NCBI GenBank assembly: GCA_029862005.1
Contig: JAOTYD010000004.1
Location: 1 to 64,000, forward strand
Origin: Gammaproteobacteria bacterium
GTDB lineage: Bacteria > Pseudomonadota > Gammaproteobacteria > GCA-001735895
Reading direction: 5' to 3'
DNA length: 64,000 bases
Shown piece after piece: positions 54,497-62,872 of this stretch (position 1 is the stretch's first letter; each line of letters begins with the position of its first letter). A program made the position numbers and the translations under genes. A model generated the notes under the pieces. The model was not told where the DNA came from. It saw nothing but the letters and a program-made list of their open reading frames with translations, and did no database searches.

Positions 54497-54643
54497 GGCC
54501 ACCTCGGGAGAAAGTCTGCAAAAGGCGCTCCCTACCGGCGCCAGCGCCGGTAGGTCCATCCATGGAATCGCTTGGACCCCGAGACGTCGGATCGCGGCAT
54601 CCATGCCTCGGTACACTTTTGCAGACTTTCTCCCGAGGTGGCC
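54497..54643. repeat. Palindromic element with 28-bp perfect terminal inverted repeats
   Basis: Bases 54497-54524 are the exact reverse complement of 54616-54643. Inside lies a second hairpin CTACCGGCG/CGCCGGTAG (54532-54553), and shorter pairs (GTCC/GGAC, CCGAG/CTCGG). The unit lies between coq7 and the OsmC gene. It encodes no protein I can support and looks like a miniature mobile element or a structured RNA. Confidence 0.75.
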
Positions 54644-54690
54644 TACAACTATCGAGGCGTGGACGTGGGTCGCGCCGCTTAGTGGTAAAG

Positions 54691-55110
54691 CTAGTCGAGG
54701 TTGACGACTTCGAAGTCGTGGGTGATCGTGGCGACCTTTTCGAGCATGCGCGAGGCTGAACAGTACTTGTCGGCGGATAAATCCACTGCCTTTGCAACTT
54801 TAGTTGGGTCGAGGTCACGACCGGCGACGATAAAATGGAGATGGATTTTGGTGAACACCTTGGGAATGGTGTCGGCGCGCTCGGCTTCGATTTCGACCTC
54901 GCAGTCGTCCAGTTGCTGGCGCGATTTTTGTAAAATTGAAACTACGTCAAACGCGGTACAGCCCCCGAGACCCAGCAACAGCATTTCCATGGGTCGCACA
55001 CCGAGATTGCGCCCGCCGGCATCAGGCGCGCCGTCCATCACCACCGAGTGACCGCTACCCGATTCACCCACAAAAGACATGTGATCCAGCCACTTGATTC
55101 TGCACTTCAT
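54691..55110 (-). CDS. OsmC-family protein (YhfA-like)
   Basis: A 139-residue OsmC-fold protein with the conserved [23 protein letters not shown] (catalytic-type Cys51) and a second Cys at [12 protein letters not shown]. The domain reduces organic peroxides in Ohr/OsmC members; YhfA members have less clear activity. Divergent from crp, and next to it as yhfA is in E. coli, which supports the YhfA assignment. Confidence 0.88.
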   Translation of the reverse strand: MKCRIKWLDHMSFVGESGSGHSVVMDGAPDAGGRNLGVRPMEMLLLGLGGCTAFDVVSILQKSRQQLDDCEVEIEAERADTIPKVFTKIHLHFIVAGRDLDPTKVAKAVDLSADKYCSASRMLEKVATITHDFEVVNLD

Positions 55111-55186
55111 AGTTAATTCCTATTGCTGTCGAATTGCTCTTTTTGTGCTATCTTTACGCTCATACGCGGACCAGATAATTATAATC

Positions 55187-55834
55187 ATGTCAGTTAACCC
55201 GATCACAAAAGTAATACCCCGGCAAAATGCCGCCCTGGACAATTTCCTGCATCATTGCCACACCAAGAAGTACGCGGCGCGAAGCACGATAATCCATGCG
55301 GGAGACGAATCCGAGACGCTGTACTATATCATCGAGGGTTCCGTGAGCGTAGTCATCGAGGACGAGGACTGTAACGAGATCGTACTCGCCTACCTGAATC
55401 CGGGGGATTTTTTCGGTGAAATGGGTTTATTCATAGAGGACACCAGGCGCAGTGCCTGGGTCATCACCCGCACCGCCTGTGAAGTCGCCGAAATTCATTA
55501 CAACCAGTTCATGCAGCTGGCCAAGGACACGCCCGAAATCCTGTTTCAACTGTCCTCGCAACTGGCCAGCCGATTGCGCAATACCAGTCGCAAGGTTAGC
55601 AATCTTGCCTTCATGGACGTTACCGGTCGCGTCGCGCGTACCCTGCTTGACCTGGCACGCGAGCCCGATGCAATTACCCATCCGGATGGCATGCAAATCA
55701 AGATTACGCGTCAGGAAATCGCCAAGATTGTCGGTTGTTCACGCGAAATGGCGGGTCGGGTCATGAAAACACTCGAGGAAGACGGTCTGATTTCGGCGCA
55801 CGGCAAGACCATTGTCGTCTTCGGCACCCGATAA
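55187..55834 (+). CDS. crp: cAMP receptor protein (Crp/Vfr type)
   Basis: A 215-residue regulator: cAMP pocket [20 protein letters not shown], hinge, and the DNA-reading helix [31 protein letters not shown], which keeps the Arg and Glu contacts of E. coli CRP. The end [13 protein letters not shown] matches E. coli CRP closely. ATG 55187 begins the family-like start; the frame to 55094 crosses the OsmC start. It would control carbon or motility genes when bound to cAMP. Confidence 0.92.
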   Translation: MSVNPITKVIPRQNAALDNFLHHCHTKKYAARSTIIHAGDESETLYYIIEGSVSVVIEDEDCNEIVLAYLNPGDFFGEMGLFIEDTRRSAWVITRTACEVAEIHYNQFMQLAKDTPEILFQLSSQLASRLRNTSRKVSNLAFMDVTGRVARTLLDLAREPDAITHPDGMQIKITRQEIAKIVGCSREMAGRVMKTLEEDGLISAHGKTIVVFGTR

Positions 55835-55907
55835 AACTGTTCCGGCGGAATTCATCCGCAGCCCGTTCCCGGCCTAATCGATATCGCTGTCGAAACTGGC
55901 TTTCCAG

Positions 55908-56708
55908 CTAGTAAAAAAGTTCGCGCAGGCCCTGTCCCGGGTCCGGTGCCCGCATAAAGGCTTCACCCACCAGAAAAGCATGGACATCGTGCCGGTGCAT
56001 CAAGGCAACGTCGTCGCGTCCATGAATCCCGCTCTCGGTAACCACCAGGCAACCGGTGGGGACCTCGTCAAGCAGGTTAATCGTGGTCTCCAGGCTGGTA
56101 TCAAAGGTACGTAAATCGCGATTGTTAATCCCCACCAGTTCCAGTTCGAGTTCGAGTGCACGCTCGAGCTCGTCACGATCATGGACCTCAACCAGTACGT
56201 CCATGCCCAGCGAGCGTGCCTGTCGATGCAGACTTGCGAGGGCTGCATCATCGAGCGCGGCGACGATTAACAGGATGCAGTCGGCGCCGATCGCCCGCGA
56301 TTCGACCACCTGGTAGGGATCGACAATGAAATCCTTGCGAATAACCGGCAGCTGGCAGGCGGTACGCGCGGCCACCAGGAAATCCTCGTGCCCCTGGAAA
56401 AAATCCTGATCGGTCAGCACCGACAGGCAGCAGGCACCACCCGCTTCATAGGACCGGGCAATCTCGTCGGCGTCGAAGTTTTCGCGGATCACGCCCTTGC
56501 TGGGCGAGGCTTTCTTTATTTCCGCGATTACGGCCGACTCGCCCCGCTCGACACGCTGCTTTAACGCCGCGGTAAATCCGCGGGGAGCCGATGCCTCGCG
56601 AGCCCGCTGCTGCAAGGCATCCAAAGACGTGGTTTGCCGGCGTGACGCAATCTCCTGCTGTTTGCGCGCCAGAATTCGATTAAGAATATCCGGTCGTGAA
56701 GCGTTCAT
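55908..56708 (-). CDS. trpC: Indole-3-glycerol phosphate synthase
   Basis: A 266-residue TIM barrel: [53 protein letters not shown] and [12 protein letters not shown]. Fourth enzyme of the trp operon as ordered here. It is a single-function protein, without the PRA isomerase fusion found in E. coli. Its start overlaps the trpD stop by one base. Confidence 0.96.
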   Translation of the reverse strand: MNASRPDILNRILARKQQEIASRRQTTSLDALQQRAREASAPRGFTAALKQRVERGESAVIAEIKKASPSKGVIRENFDADEIARSYEAGGACCLSVLTDQDFFQGHEDFLVAARTACQLPVIRKDFIVDPYQVVESRAIGADCILLIVAALDDAALASLHRQARSLGMDVLVEVHDRDELERALELELELVGINNRDLRTFDTSLETTINLLDEVPTGCLVVTESGIHGRDDVALMHRHDVHAFLVGEAFMRAPDPGQGLRELFY

Positions 56709-57721
56709 CAGGCGTTCGATCGGACCACCAGGTTTTGCAGCACCTCGGCGGCCTTGCCACTGCTGATTGCCTGCCTGGCGGCCTCAACCCCGGCTGCCAG
56801 GGTGTCAGCACAACCCGATACATAAATTGCGGCACCGGCGTTGAGACAGACAATATCATGTGCGGGACCCGGATTATCCGCCAGCACCGAGCGGATCATG
56901 GCCAGGCTCTGCTCCGGAGAATTCACTCGCAGCTCATCCAGTGACGCCAATGCCATCCCGAAATCGGATGGCGTAATCGTGTAACTGGTAACTTTGCCAT
57001 CTTTAAGTTCAGCGACATGGGTCGGCGCCGAAATGCTGATTTCGTCCAGTCCATCCTCGGCATGCACAACCATGACATGACGGCTTTTGAGCTGCTTTAA
57101 CACGTTTGCCATCAGTTCTACCAGCGCATCATCGAATACGCCGATTATCTGGTTGGGTGCGCCCGCCGGGTTGGTCAGGGGACCAAGTACGTTGAATATG
57201 GTCCTGACCGCCATTTCCTTACGCGGACCGATCGCGTGTTTCATTGCACCGTGATGCGCAGGGGCGAACATGAATCCGACACCAACCTGCTCGATACATC
57301 CAGCCACCTGTGCGGGCGAAATATCCAGTTTTACGCCCGCGGCCTCGAGCACATCGGCACTGCCTGAATTACTGGTCATGGAGCGATTACCATGCTTGGC
57401 GACTTTTGCACCGGCTGCCGCCGCCACGATGGCGCTCGCAGTCGAGATATTAAAGCTGCCCGAAGAATCACCACCGGTACCCGCGGTATCGACAAGACGA
57501 TCGCTGCTTACCTCGACCCGCGTCGACAGATCTCGCATCACACGGGCGGCGGCAGAAATTTCGTCGACGGTTTCACCCTTCATGTGCAGACCCACCAGGA
57601 ACCCGCCTATCTGGGAGGCCGTGCATTCTCCGGTCATGATTTGCTGCATGATCGAATTCATTTCATCGCTGCTCAAGTCCTGGCGCGCGATCACCGCCTT
57701 AATAGCCGCCTGTATCTCCAT
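56708..57721 (-). CDS. trpD: Anthranilate phosphoribosyltransferase
   Basis: A 337-residue protein with [28 protein letters not shown] and the phosphoribosyl-pyrophosphate site [28 protein letters not shown] before ATG 57721 is a strong ribosome site. It is not fused to the glutaminase, unlike E. coli TrpGD. Operon order trpE-G-D-C is complete. Confidence 0.96.
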   Translation of the reverse strand: MEIQAAIKAVIARQDLSSDEMNSIMQQIMTGECTASQIGGFLVGLHMKGETVDEISAAARVMRDLSTRVEVSSDRLVDTAGTGGDSSGSFNISTASAIVAAAAGAKVAKHGNRSMTSNSGSADVLEAAGVKLDISPAQVAGCIEQVGVGFMFAPAHHGAMKHAIGPRKEMAVRTIFNVLGPLTNPAGAPNQIIGVFDDALVELMANVLKQLKSRHVMVVHAEDGLDEISISAPTHVAELKDGKVTSYTITPSDFGMALASLDELRVNSPEQSLAMIRSVLADNPGPAHDIVCLNAGAAIYVSGCADTLAAGVEAARQAISSGKAAEVLQNLVVRSNA

Positions 57722-57733
57722 TATTCCTCCTGC

Positions 57734-58324
57734 CTAATGGATGCCTTGTTGAAGAAAATTTCGCAACAGGGCGTGACCGTGCTCGGTCAGAATCGATTCC
57801 GGATGGAATTGTACGCCCTCGATTACAAGTTTACGGTGACGCAGGCCCATGATTTCATCGAGACTACCGTCCGCGTTTTCGGTCCACGCCGTGACTTCGA
57901 GACAATCCGGAACACTGTCCTTGTCAATCACCAACGAATGGTAACGCGTTGCTATAAATGGGTTTTCGAGACCTCCAAAAACTCCGGCGCCGGTATGGAA
58001 TATCCGCGATGTCTTGCCGTGCATGATTTGTCGAGCATGTACGATTTTTCCCCCGTAAACCTGCCCGATACTCTGATGACCGAGACACACACCGAGAATC
58101 GGTTTTTTCCCGGCCAGCGACTCGATCGCGGCCATCGATATCCCGGCTTCGTTCGGGGTACACGGACCGGGCGATATCATGATATGACTGCAGCCCGAAT
58201 TCAGAATGGCATCGACGCCGACCTGATCGTTGCGCACCACTTCGACATCGGCATCAAGTTCACCGAGATACTGCACCAGGTTATAGGTAAACGAATCATA
58301 GTTGTCGATCATCAGGACTTTCAT
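57734..58324 (-). CDS. trpG: Anthranilate synthase glutamine amidotransferase
   Basis: A 196-residue class I amidotransferase: [22 protein letters not shown]-type start, [13 protein letters not shown], the nucleophile Cys in [16 protein letters not shown], and [10 protein letters not shown]. It supplies ammonia to TrpE. The ATG overlaps the trpE stop (ATGA). Could also serve PabB if that protein is present. Confidence 0.95.
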   Translation of the reverse strand: MKVLMIDNYDSFTYNLVQYLGELDADVEVVRNDQVGVDAILNSGCSHIMISPGPCTPNEAGISMAAIESLAGKKPILGVCLGHQSIGQVYGGKIVHARQIMHGKTSRIFHTGAGVFGGLENPFIATRYHSLVIDKDSVPDCLEVTAWTENADGSLDEIMGLRHRKLVIEGVQFHPESILTEHGHALLRNFLQQGIH

Positions 58325-59835
58325 GATTCTTCTCCGCCAGCTTCTCCGTCACAGGGATCACGCGACGGCAATCCTGCTTCGGCCAGTGCCACGGCACGAA
58401 AAATGGCGCGCCCCTTGTTCATGGTTTCGGCCCATTCGTTTGCCGGAACTGAATCATAAACGATTCCGGCACCCGCCTGAATATAGAGTGTTTCATCTTT
58501 TATCACCGCGGTACGAATCGCGATCGCGGTATCCATGTTACCGCTCCAGGAAATATAGCCTACCGCACCTGAATAAATGCCCCGTTTTACCGGCTCCAGT
58601 TCATCGATTATTTCCATGGCCCGGATTTTCGGTGCCCCCGAAACGGTACCCGCAGGGAAAGTTGCACGTAACACGTCGAAAGCCGTCAATTCCGGTCTGA
58701 TCCGGCCCTCGACGTTGGAAACGATATGCATAACATGGGAATAACGTTCCACGATCATCTGCTCGGTCAGGTGCACGCTACCCACCTGACTTACCCTGCC
58801 GGCATCGTTACGCCCGAGATCGATTAGCATCAGGTGCTCGGCCAGCTCCTTGGGGTCATTGAGTAATTCTCGCTCCAGTTCCAGATCGTGCTCCGCGGTC
58901 CTGCCCCGTGGCCGGGTTCCGGCGATCGGACGTACCGTGACCGCCTCGTCTTCAAGGCGCACCAGAATTTCGGGAGAAGATCCGACCACGTGATGGTCAT
59001 CCAGATTCAGGTAATACAGGTAAGGCGACGGGTTGAGGCCGCGCAGTGCGCGATACAAATCTATGGGTGCGGACCGGTAAGGTATCGAGAGTCGTTGCGA
59101 TAAAACGATCTGCATCGCATCGCCGTCAATAATGTACTGGCGCGCCTTTTCCACTGCATCTTCAAAGCCCTGCTGGGTAAACTCGGACGTAAAGTCCTGT
59201 TCCCGCACCGTTTGCGGCCGCGAATCGGTGCTGGTATCGAGCTGAATCGAGCCCAGTCTGGTTTCAAGCTCATCGAGTTGAAGTTGCCCCTGGTGCCACG
59301 CCTTTTCTGATGTGGGCTCGACATGCACGATCAGAAACATGCGCGATGAAAGATTATCGAACACCACCAGCTTGTCGCTCAGCATCAACAGGATATCGGG
59401 AGTCTGGTGTCGATCGGGATTGGGGCAGTGCGCGAGTTTGGGCTCAATGTAGCGAATCGTATCGTAACCGAAGTAACCGACCAGGCCGCCATGAAACTTG
59501 GGCAGGCAATCTGCCTCGGCAACCTTGAAGGAATGCAGGTAGTTCTCGATAAAGCGCAGTGGATCGTCAGTTTCTTCGTCACTGACAATTTCACCGTCGA
59601 CCTCGAGTAGCACCCGTTTGGAAAATACCTTGATGCGCGTATTGCAGGCCATACCAATGATCGAGTAGCGACCCCACTTCTCGCCACCCTGCACCGATTC
59701 GAATAAATAGGTGTAAGGCTTGTCTGCCAGTTTCAGGTAAGTGCTTAACGGGGTATCAAGGTCGGCGAAGACTTCGCGTACCAGCGGAACACGATTGTAA
59801 TCACGCTTGATTTGATTGAATTGCTTGAGATTCAT
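58321..59835 (-). CDS. trpE: Anthranilate synthase component I
   Basis: A 504-residue chorismate-using enzyme: catalytic [31 protein letters not shown], and [19 protein letters not shown]. The N-terminal domain shows [22 protein letters not shown], which holds the tryptophan feedback site. It starts the tryptophan branch. No attenuator leader with Trp codons is found in the 186 bases before it. Confidence 0.95.
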   Translation of the reverse strand: MNLKQFNQIKRDYNRVPLVREVFADLDTPLSTYLKLADKPYTYLFESVQGGEKWGRYSIIGMACNTRIKVFSKRVLLEVDGEIVSDEETDDPLRFIENYLHSFKVAEADCLPKFHGGLVGYFGYDTIRYIEPKLAHCPNPDRHQTPDILLMLSDKLVVFDNLSSRMFLIVHVEPTSEKAWHQGQLQLDELETRLGSIQLDTSTDSRPQTVREQDFTSEFTQQGFEDAVEKARQYIIDGDAMQIVLSQRLSIPYRSAPIDLYRALRGLNPSPYLYYLNLDDHHVVGSSPEILVRLEDEAVTVRPIAGTRPRGRTAEHDLELERELLNDPKELAEHLMLIDLGRNDAGRVSQVGSVHLTEQMIVERYSHVMHIVSNVEGRIRPELTAFDVLRATFPAGTVSGAPKIRAMEIIDELEPVKRGIYSGAVGYISWSGNMDTAIAIRTAVIKDETLYIQAGAGIVYDSVPANEWAETMNKGRAIFRAVALAEAGLPSRDPCDGEAGGEES

Positions 59836-60021
59836 GGGTGACTCTTAAAACGAATGAACAGAAAAAAGGTAACAGACAACAATAGCTTGCGATCACCATC
59901 GCCAGCCCTGTGTACCTTCATTTTTCTGCAAACGTTGTTGAGTCATCCGGATTAACTTTTCAGTCAGACGGCAGAATCTAACATAGCCTTTCGGACATGG
60001 CTATGACTATTTCCGGTGTTT

Positions 60022-60717
60022 TCAGATCGAACCGACGCGCTCCAGCTGGCTGCGAAACTGCTTAAGGATACCGTCATAACGGTTTGGATCATCGGGATCG
60101 GCACAGCCGAAAATTCCGGAACCGGAAACGAAGGTATCGGCACCCGCAGCAGCGATCTCGGCTACATTGTCCACCTTGACGCCACCATCGATTTCAAGGC
60201 GGATATTGAATCCGGAGTCATCGACCCTGCGACGCGCAGCACGCAACTTGTCAAGCGTCGCCGGAATGAAACTTTGTCCGCCGAAACCCGGATTGACCGA
60301 CATCAGCAGTATCATATCGATTTTATCGAGCACGTGGTCCAGGTAACCTAACGGGGTCGCCGGATTAAATACCAGGCCGGCCTTGCAACCGCTATCCCTG
60401 ATCAGCGACAGACTGCGATCGATATGTTCGGACGCCTCGGGGTGAAAGGTGATGTAACTGGCGCCTGCGCTGGCGAAGTCAGGGATGATTCGGTCCACCG
60501 GCTTGACCATCAGGTGCACATCGATTGGTGCCTCGACACCGTGTTTACGCAGGGCCTCGCAAACCAGCGGACCGATTGTCAGGTTTGGCACATAGTGATT
60601 GTCCATGACATCGAAATGGACGATGTCCGCGCCGGAGGCGAGAACGTTATCGACTTCTTCGCCGAGCCGCGCAAAATCGGCCGACAGGATGGACGGTGCT
60701 ATCTGGTAATCGGGCAT
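60022..60717 (-). CDS. rpe: Ribulose-phosphate 3-epimerase
   Basis: A 231-residue TIM barrel: [49 protein letters not shown] and [12 protein letters not shown] with the metal ligands. The start is ATG 60717, with AGGAAATAAC upstream. It precedes the trp operon, as rpe does in E. coli relatives, though the usual gph gene between rpe and trp is missing. Confidence 0.95.
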   Translation of the reverse strand: MPDYQIAPSILSADFARLGEEVDNVLASGADIVHFDVMDNHYVPNLTIGPLVCEALRKHGVEAPIDVHLMVKPVDRIIPDFASAGASYITFHPEASEHIDRSLSLIRDSGCKAGLVFNPATPLGYLDHVLDKIDMILLMSVNPGFGGQSFIPATLDKLRAARRRVDDSGFNIRLEIDGGVKVDNVAEIAAAGADTFVSGSGIFGCADPDDPNRYDGILKQFRSQLERVGSI

Positions 60718-60867
60718 GTTATTTCCTGGTTGCAAGTGGCAGGCAATTTACACCAATTCAATCTCGATTTCAGCCGATCAAAATGGATAACAGTGCCTAG
60801 CCCAAATGAGATCTGCCGCCTCTACGCTGTTAAACTGTCGCAATTGCGAAGCTAAAGTTTCATCGAT

Positions 60868-61065
60868 ATGTCCGCCGAACAACAGCTAAAACAGGAGCTC
60901 GCGGCCCTGCGCCACGAATTGCGGCGCATCACTGACAGCCTCGAGCGCAATCGAACGCGTGAACTGGAGCAACGCGCACAGCAGTTGCGCGCCAGTATCG
61001 CGCTATGCGAACGGGACTTGAACCGGGTAACCGACCCTACTCAGGAACGACCAGCTGACGGATAG
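60868..61065 (+). CDS. Small coiled-coil protein, 65 residues
   Basis: A short frame whose product is almost all charged helix (LKQELAALRHELRRITDSLERN, then RTRELEQRAQQLRASIALCERDL), likely a coiled coil. I recognise no family. It overlaps the 3' end of the Mut7-C gene by 29 bases on the other strand. Divergent from rpe. Confidence is limited because helix-rich short frames also arise by chance. Confidence 0.5.
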   Translation: MSAEQQLKQELAALRHELRRITDSLERNRTRELEQRAQQLRASIALCERDLNRVTDPTQERPADG

Positions 61066-61831
61066 CGTCATTCATATGCGCCACGTGCGAGCCCTCCCAG
61101 TAAACCTTGTGGCAACGACTGCAGCGATAAAACTCCTGGTAGTAACGACGGGTAAGCGGCTCGAGATCAGACCATACCTGCTCGCGGGCGACAGGTTCGA
61201 TTTTTCCATTGCAATCCAGGCAAAGTCGTAACGGCCTGACCTGTTTATAGAGATCGAGTCGTTGCATGACTTCCCTGAGCTGGGTGTCAGGATCATCCGA
61301 GCGCACCCAGTAGCCATGGGTAATCGCACGGCGAAACAGCAACCGCCGATCGCGTGTCAGAACGATACGCTTTTCACGCACCGCGATGTCAACGATTTCG
61401 TCATCGACGAGTCGATTTCCGTAGGCCGTATCGAGTCCTATCATGCGTAAACGCCGCGCCAGCTTACCGAGGTTGACGTCGACGATGAAAGCTGTTTTAC
61501 GCAGCGGTTTTGGCCTTAGTCGCTGCAAGGGCGTAATATCGAGGCTTTCGAACACCGGGTAAACGGCCACCCTGTCAGTATTTCTTAGCTTGTAGTCAAA
61601 GCCAACCGATTCATCATTAACCACGATCAAATCGACCTCGCCGTGGGGTACCCCGAGAACCTCGATCGGATCCTTTATCGCGGGCTGGCCACAAAAACGG
61701 TATTCGATGGTTTGCTTGCGCTGCTCCGGTGGCAGGAATTCATTGAGTTCCTCGTAAAAGCGAAAATTGGCGAGATATGGTTTCAAGCTTATAATTTCAG
61801 TCCCGTTCATCGAGGCGCAGGCGATCATCAC
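61037..61831 (-). CDS. Mut7-C RNase-like protein with ubiquitin-like N-terminal domain
   Basis: Up to 264 residues. About 15-95 forms the Mut7-C_ub ubiquitin-like fold (TIEYRFCGQPAIKDPIEVLG), about 110-190 the PIN-like Mut7-C domain (AFIVDVNLGKLARRLRMIGLDTAYG, VLTRDRRLL with likely metal-binding acids), and the end carries two Cys-x-x-Cys zinc pairs (CLDCNGKIEP, CSRCHKVYW). Function is unproven; the fold suggests an RNase. The start is uncertain: GTG 61831, or ATG 61828, or ATG 61810 (MNGTEIISLKPYL). It is divergent from pcm with almost no space between. Confidence 0.82.
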   Translation of the reverse strand: MMIACASMNGTEIISLKPYLANFRFYEELNEFLPPEQRKQTIEYRFCGQPAIKDPIEVLGVPHGEVDLIVVNDESVGFDYKLRNTDRVAVYPVFESLDITPLQRLRPKPLRKTAFIVDVNLGKLARRLRMIGLDTAYGNRLVDDEIVDIAVREKRIVLTRDRRLLFRRAITHGYWVRSDDPDTQLREVMQRLDLYKQVRPLRLCLDCNGKIEPVAREQVWSDLEPLTRRYYQEFYRCSRCHKVYWEGSHVAHMNDAIRQLVVPE

Positions 61832-61835
61832 AACA

Positions 61836-62600
61836 ATGTCTGGAATTATCTCATATCTTAAAGCGGTCTCCGTAATATTCGGGCTAATGCTAATCGTTGC
61901 TACGATACTCGTTCATGTTGAGCAAGTGCGGGCCAGGGATTCATTTGAGGCGAGTCGCGCCAAAATGATAGCCCTGATCGAGCGAGACGTTCGCGATACC
62001 AGTGCGTACCTGAAGCGCTCGAACCTGGATAGCCGGGTACTGGAAGCGATGGCAAGGGTACCACGACATGAATTCGTACCGAGCGACCGCCTTGACCAGG
62101 CCTACCATAATCGTCCGCTGCCGATCGGGCATGGCCAGACCATTTCACAACCCTACATTGTCGCCATCATGACCGATCTGCTGGAACTTAAGCCGCAACA
62201 CAGGGTGCTGGAAATCGGTACTGGCTCCGGCTACCAGGCAGCCATACTGGCCGCGCTCGATGCCAGGGTCTGGAGCATCGAAATCATCGAGCCACTCGGA
62301 CAGCAGGCAAAAACACGCCTGCAGCGCCTCGGCTACGATGCCGTCGAGGTGCGCATTGGTGATGGTTACTACGGCTGGCCCGAGTACGCACCATTCGACG
62401 CTATCATCGTCACCGCCGCTGCGAACCACATTCCACCGCCACTGGTAAAACAACTCGCGGTTGGCGGCAAGATGATCATTCCGGTGGGGAGCCGTTTTTC
62501 AACCCAGGAACTGATTCTGATTACCCGCGTCAACGAGGATGAAGTGCTGACGCGCCAGGTACTGCCAGTTCGATTTGTACCACTGACCGGTGGACACTAG
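61836..62600 (+). CDS. pcm: Protein-L-isoaspartate O-methyltransferase with N-terminal membrane segment
   Basis: A 254-residue protein from ATG 61836. SAM motif I is VLEIGTGSGYQAAILAAL, preceded by PIGHGQTISQPYIVAIMTDLLEL, the standard Pcm signature. Unlike E. coli Pcm (208 residues) it has an N-terminal stretch SGIISYLKAVSVIFGLMLIVATILV that is either a membrane anchor or signal peptide, followed by a short charged linker. It would therefore repair damaged aspartyl residues in the envelope rather than the cytosol. A start at 61767 would still include this helix. No surE neighbour is present. Confidence 0.9.
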   Translation: MSGIISYLKAVSVIFGLMLIVATILVHVEQVRARDSFEASRAKMIALIERDVRDTSAYLKRSNLDSRVLEAMARVPRHEFVPSDRLDQAYHNRPLPIGHGQTISQPYIVAIMTDLLELKPQHRVLEIGTGSGYQAAILAALDARVWSIEIIEPLGQQAKTRLQRLGYDAVEVRIGDGYYGWPEYAPFDAIIVTAAANHIPPPLVKQLAVGGKMIIPVGSRFSTQELILITRVNEDEVLTRQVLPVRFVPLTGGH

Positions 62601-62864
62601 TACTCCTTCAATGAGATATCTTAGGATTCGACCAGTCAGGAAGCAGTTAGCCGCTAGGCGTGCGACTGCAGGACTAGCCGTTGCTAATTCAAGGGAGCAC
62701 AACAACGCAGCTGACTGCTTCCTGGCTGGCCCGGAGGGAGCGCCCCAGAAAGGCCAAGGCAAGGCGCAGTCCGCAGGGAATGGCATGCCCTTTACAAGGA
62801 CTGCAACGCGGTATTGGCCTTTCTGGGGCGCTCTGCATCCCAAGATATCTCAATGAAGGAGTAC
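62600..62864. mobile_element. 265-bp miniature inverted-repeat element with two internal hairpin arms
   Basis: Outer repeats 62600-62622 and 62842-62864 match at 22 of 23 positions as inverted copies. Between them lie two long hairpins: 62632-62651 with 62710-62729 (18 of 20 pairs) and 62738-62757 with 62814-62833 (20 of 20). The whole unit could fold as a cruciform with two arms. It has no transposase and fits a non-autonomous MITE. It starts on the last base of pcm's stop codon. Confidence 0.8.
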
Positions 62865-62872
62865 CATCCGGG

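Noticed and set aside
57392-58459. 355-codon plus-strand frame opposite trpD, trpG and trpE
   Set aside because: Antisense to a complete trp operon; composition is that of a mirrored reading frame and no motif is visible.
59836-60021. Possible Trp attenuator upstream of trpE
   Set aside because: A short frame starting at an ATG in this stretch has no Trp codons and no alternating hairpins could be drawn.
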